From Rheinheimera sp. (GTDB lineage Bacteria; Pseudomonadota; Gammaproteobacteria; Enterobacterales; Alteromonadaceae), in contig DMYW01000026.1 in the NCBI GenBank assembly GCA_003482455.1, forward strand, positions 103,958 through 167,957: a stretch of 64,000 bases of DNA. The letters run 5' to 3'. The notes beneath the pieces were generated by a model, which did no database searches, was not told the DNA's origin, and saw only the letters and a list, made by a program, of their open reading frames with translations. A program made the translations under genes and the position numbers. Shown here one piece after another: positions 62,115 to 64,000 of this stretch (position 1 is its first letter; each line of letters starts with the position of its first letter).

Positions 62115-63572
62115 TTACTCCTCTAGTATATTTTGCACCTTACTAGCCGCCGCGACACCCGACAAATAAGCGCCATGGACTGTGCCAAAATAATCGCGAC
62201 TGCAGGCTTCGCCGGCAAAGACTAACGCGCCGATTGGCGCGGCTAAATCATCGCGATGCGCGGGAGTGGCGCCTTTGGGCGTGTAGGAGTAAGAGCCAAA
62301 CGCCAAGGGATCTTTGGCCCAGCGAGTGATTTGATACGAGGTGGGTTTTGGCACAGGCCGCGCCAACATGGTCGACAAATTAGCCAGCGCCCGCTCCACC
62401 ATAGCGCTATCACTGAGCGCTTCTAACTGGTGCGCCGACCGCGCGGCATTAAAGCCAAGCAGCACCGGCTTGCCAGTGACCCGCGTTAAACTCAGCCATT
62501 CCGAGAATTCACCGCGAGTTTCGCCCAAAAACTCCAACCAGTCTTGTTTGGGATCCCAAAACGCCTGTTCAAAGCGCAAATAACATTTGTTCAACAGCCC
62601 CATATCAAGCGCCGCAATCGCGTCGCGGCAAGCTTTCGGTAACGGCGGATCAAAGGCAATACTACCGGTTTTAAGCACCCCAAGCGGCACAGTCACAATC
62701 ACCGCATCGGCCGAGAATTCGCCTTGACTGGTATGAAGCGTCACGCCATCCGCCGTTTGCCGCACCTGCTGCACCAGGCAGTTGGTTTTGATCGACAACC
62801 CTTTTGCAATAAAATCGACCAAGGTTTGATAGCCCTTGGCAAACAGTTGGTCGTCGCCGTCAAATTCTTCCGCGGCATCAAACCACCGCGCCGACAGCAA
62901 TTCGCTATCGGCACCATATTCCTGCTCATATTCCGCACTTAATACAAAATCCAATTGCCGCTGCTTCGATGCCGGCAGCGGCCCAAAGGCCAGTTCAATC
63001 ACCTGGCGGACGCTGAGATCGGCAACCTTGCCGGTTGCCGTCTCGTCATCTTCGGCGGCTTCTTGTTGGCGCTGAAAGGCGGCAATCGCCTGCTTGACTT
63101 GCTTGCGCAGAGCTGCAATGTCGGCTTCTTGCGCCGCGGTTATTTCCCCTTTGGCGTAAAAACCACTTTTTTCGTAATAGGTGGTCAAACGCGTCGCGCC
63201 GGCTGCATCCGCCAATGCTGTGATAGGGTTGCCTTCGATGCCATGGATCCAACTGGCGCCCATATCGACTGGCAAATCGGGCCACTGCTGGCTCGTCCAT
63301 AAACGCCCACCAACACGCGAGCGAGCTTCCAGTACCTGCACTTGATAACCTTGTTGCGTCAGCTGCGCCGCCGCGGCAAGCCCGGCGATGCCGGCCCCTA
63401 CCACCAGTACCTGCAAACCGCTGGGTTCTGCATCATCGGCTTCGATGGCGGCGCTGCTATTCATCTTTACGACGTTTGGCGCGGCACTGCTTGACGCGCT
63501 AAGTACTCGGCTTGGCACTAAACTCGCCAGCGCACAGGCGGTGCACCATTGGATAAAGGTTCGTCGTTGCAT
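62115..63572 (-). CDS. FAD-dependent amine oxidase, exported
   Basis: 485 residues. N-terminus MQRRTFIQWCTACALASLV looks like a Tat signal (RRTFIQ). Dinucleotide fold VLVVGAGIAGLAAAAQL, then LEARSRVGGRLWT, GASWIHGIEGN, and the C-terminal FAD site VFAGEACSRDYFGTVHGAYLSG typical of monoamine/polyamine oxidases. It would oxidise amines in the periplasm with release of H2O2; close relatives include LSD1/polyamine oxidases. The frame is open ten codons upstream of the ATG. Single gene. Confidence 0.88.
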   Translation of the reverse strand: MQRRTFIQWCTACALASLVPSRVLSASSSAAPNVVKMNSSAAIEADDAEPSGLQVLVVGAGIAGLAAAAQLTQQGYQVQVLEARSRVGGRLWTSQQWPDLPVDMGASWIHGIEGNPITALADAAGATRLTTYYEKSGFYAKGEITAAQEADIAALRKQVKQAIAAFQRQQEAAEDDETATGKVADLSVRQVIELAFGPLPASKQRQLDFVLSAEYEQEYGADSELLSARWFDAAEEFDGDDQLFAKGYQTLVDFIAKGLSIKTNCLVQQVRQTADGVTLHTSQGEFSADAVIVTVPLGVLKTGSIAFDPPLPKACRDAIAALDMGLLNKCYLRFEQAFWDPKQDWLEFLGETRGEFSEWLSLTRVTGKPVLLGFNAARSAHQLEALSDSAMVERALANLSTMLARPVPKPTSYQITRWAKDPLAFGSYSYTPKGATPAHRDDLAAPIGALVFAGEACSRDYFGTVHGAYLSGVAAASKVQNILEE

Positions 63573-63797
63573 AACACAATCTCGTGATATTAATAGATTC
63601 ACTGTAGCCTAGGATTGTCCACGCAGGCTTGCCATGTTCATCGCGGCTGTTTGTTTCATTTCGCGCAGATCCCAAGGCTATCCACTGCACAGAAAAACAG
63701 CAAACACTTACGGACAGGTCGATTTGCACTTGTACTCTTACATTGTTCCGATAAGCTGGTTTTCTTCAGGTTAACTTTTGACACAAGTGAAACACAG

Positions 63798-64000
63798 ATG
63801 GCTATGGAATTGCCGCTGCAGGTCGTTGAAGATTTAGCTCCCGACCAAAGCTCACTGAGCGCTGCGAAAAAACTACTTTCGATCAGCAATTGGCCCATGC
63901 TTGGACAAAGCGATACACATCACAGTATCTGGGGGCAATGCAAAGGATCAGGCGCCAACCCGTATCTGACGATGGCAGACGTGGTCGACCATGGCTACAA
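63798..64000 (+). CDS. SWIM zinc-finger family protein (3' end outside window)
   Basis: The first 67 codons are visible from ATG 63798 and the frame stays open to the edge. LLSISNWPMLGQSDTHHSIWGQCKGSGANPY is the region that precedes the CxCx(n)CxH SWIM zinc finger in bacterial SWIM proteins commonly encoded with MoxR/VWA genes. The finger itself would lie just outside. Function not defined. Confidence 0.72.
   Translation, partial: MAMELPLQVVEDLAPDQSSLSAAKKLLSISNWPMLGQSDTHHSIWGQCKGSGANPYLTMADVVDHGY

Overview
The window is a compact, mostly collinear stretch of a gammaproteobacterial chromosome with roughly 50-55% GC, judged by eye. RraB, AcpH, the ArgP/ArgO pair, SelO, NhaA, an HBM-type chemotaxis receptor, a DUF885 peptidase, an M61 peptidase and a TonB-dependent receptor together suggest an aquatic Alteromonadales/Chromatiales-type heterotroph (Rheinheimera/Alishewanella-like). 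That placement is inference from gene content. I see no rRNA, tRNA, CRISPR, transposase or prophage. A gene runs off each end: a six-hairpin glycosidase on the left and a SWIM zinc-finger protein on the right.

Layout. 0-9.5 kb: glycosidase, EamA exporter, orphan binding protein overlapping acpH, rraB, selO, a small barrel protein, then nhaA on the minus strand behind a structured leader that looks like an nhaA-I (Li+) riboswitch. 9.6-16.4 kb: an LTA-synthase-like enzyme, then a tightly overlapping six-gene operon (cytochrome b562-like protein, OmpR/QseC-type two-component system, cupredoxin, FTR1-like permease without REXXE motifs, outer-membrane protein). 16.7-24.4 kb: YebC, DoxX, nitroreductase, YjjX, AIM24, a binding protein, a thioesterase, a methyltransferase and a DUF2799 lipoprotein. 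24.6-30.8 kb: a minus-strand series of MgtC/DUF4010, DUF2798, YjdF, M61 peptidase and a second membrane sulfatase. 31-41.7 kb: chemotaxis receptor, barrel protein, DUF885 peptidase, GNAT, an HD-lgt-ICMT operon, a DUF2145 pair and DedA. 42-46.9 kb: secreted amidohydrolase, Tat-lipoprotein intradiol dioxygenase, EamA exporter, barrel protein. 46.9-53.3 kb: two divergent units, YfcC transporter plus isoaspartyl dipeptidase leftwards and a TonB-dependent receptor rightwards. 53.5-64 kb: binding protein, feoAB with a Fur-box-like palindrome, secreted lipase with a membrane-anchored partner, argP/argO, and a Tat-type FAD amine oxidase.

The most unusual feature lies between the YfcC and TonB-receptor genes. 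Two paralogous 24-codon ORFs face away from each other, one as the upstream leader of each operon. They share 16 of 24 residues, including the C-terminal block YYLSEWFN, and many conserved residues use different synonymous codons. This indicates selection on the peptide. They could be nascent-peptide regulators or functional mini-proteins, linking an outer-membrane receptor, an inner-membrane carrier and a beta-aspartyl peptidase into one predicted uptake system. The cytochrome b562/cupredoxin/FTR1-like operon is the second candidate for an undescribed system.
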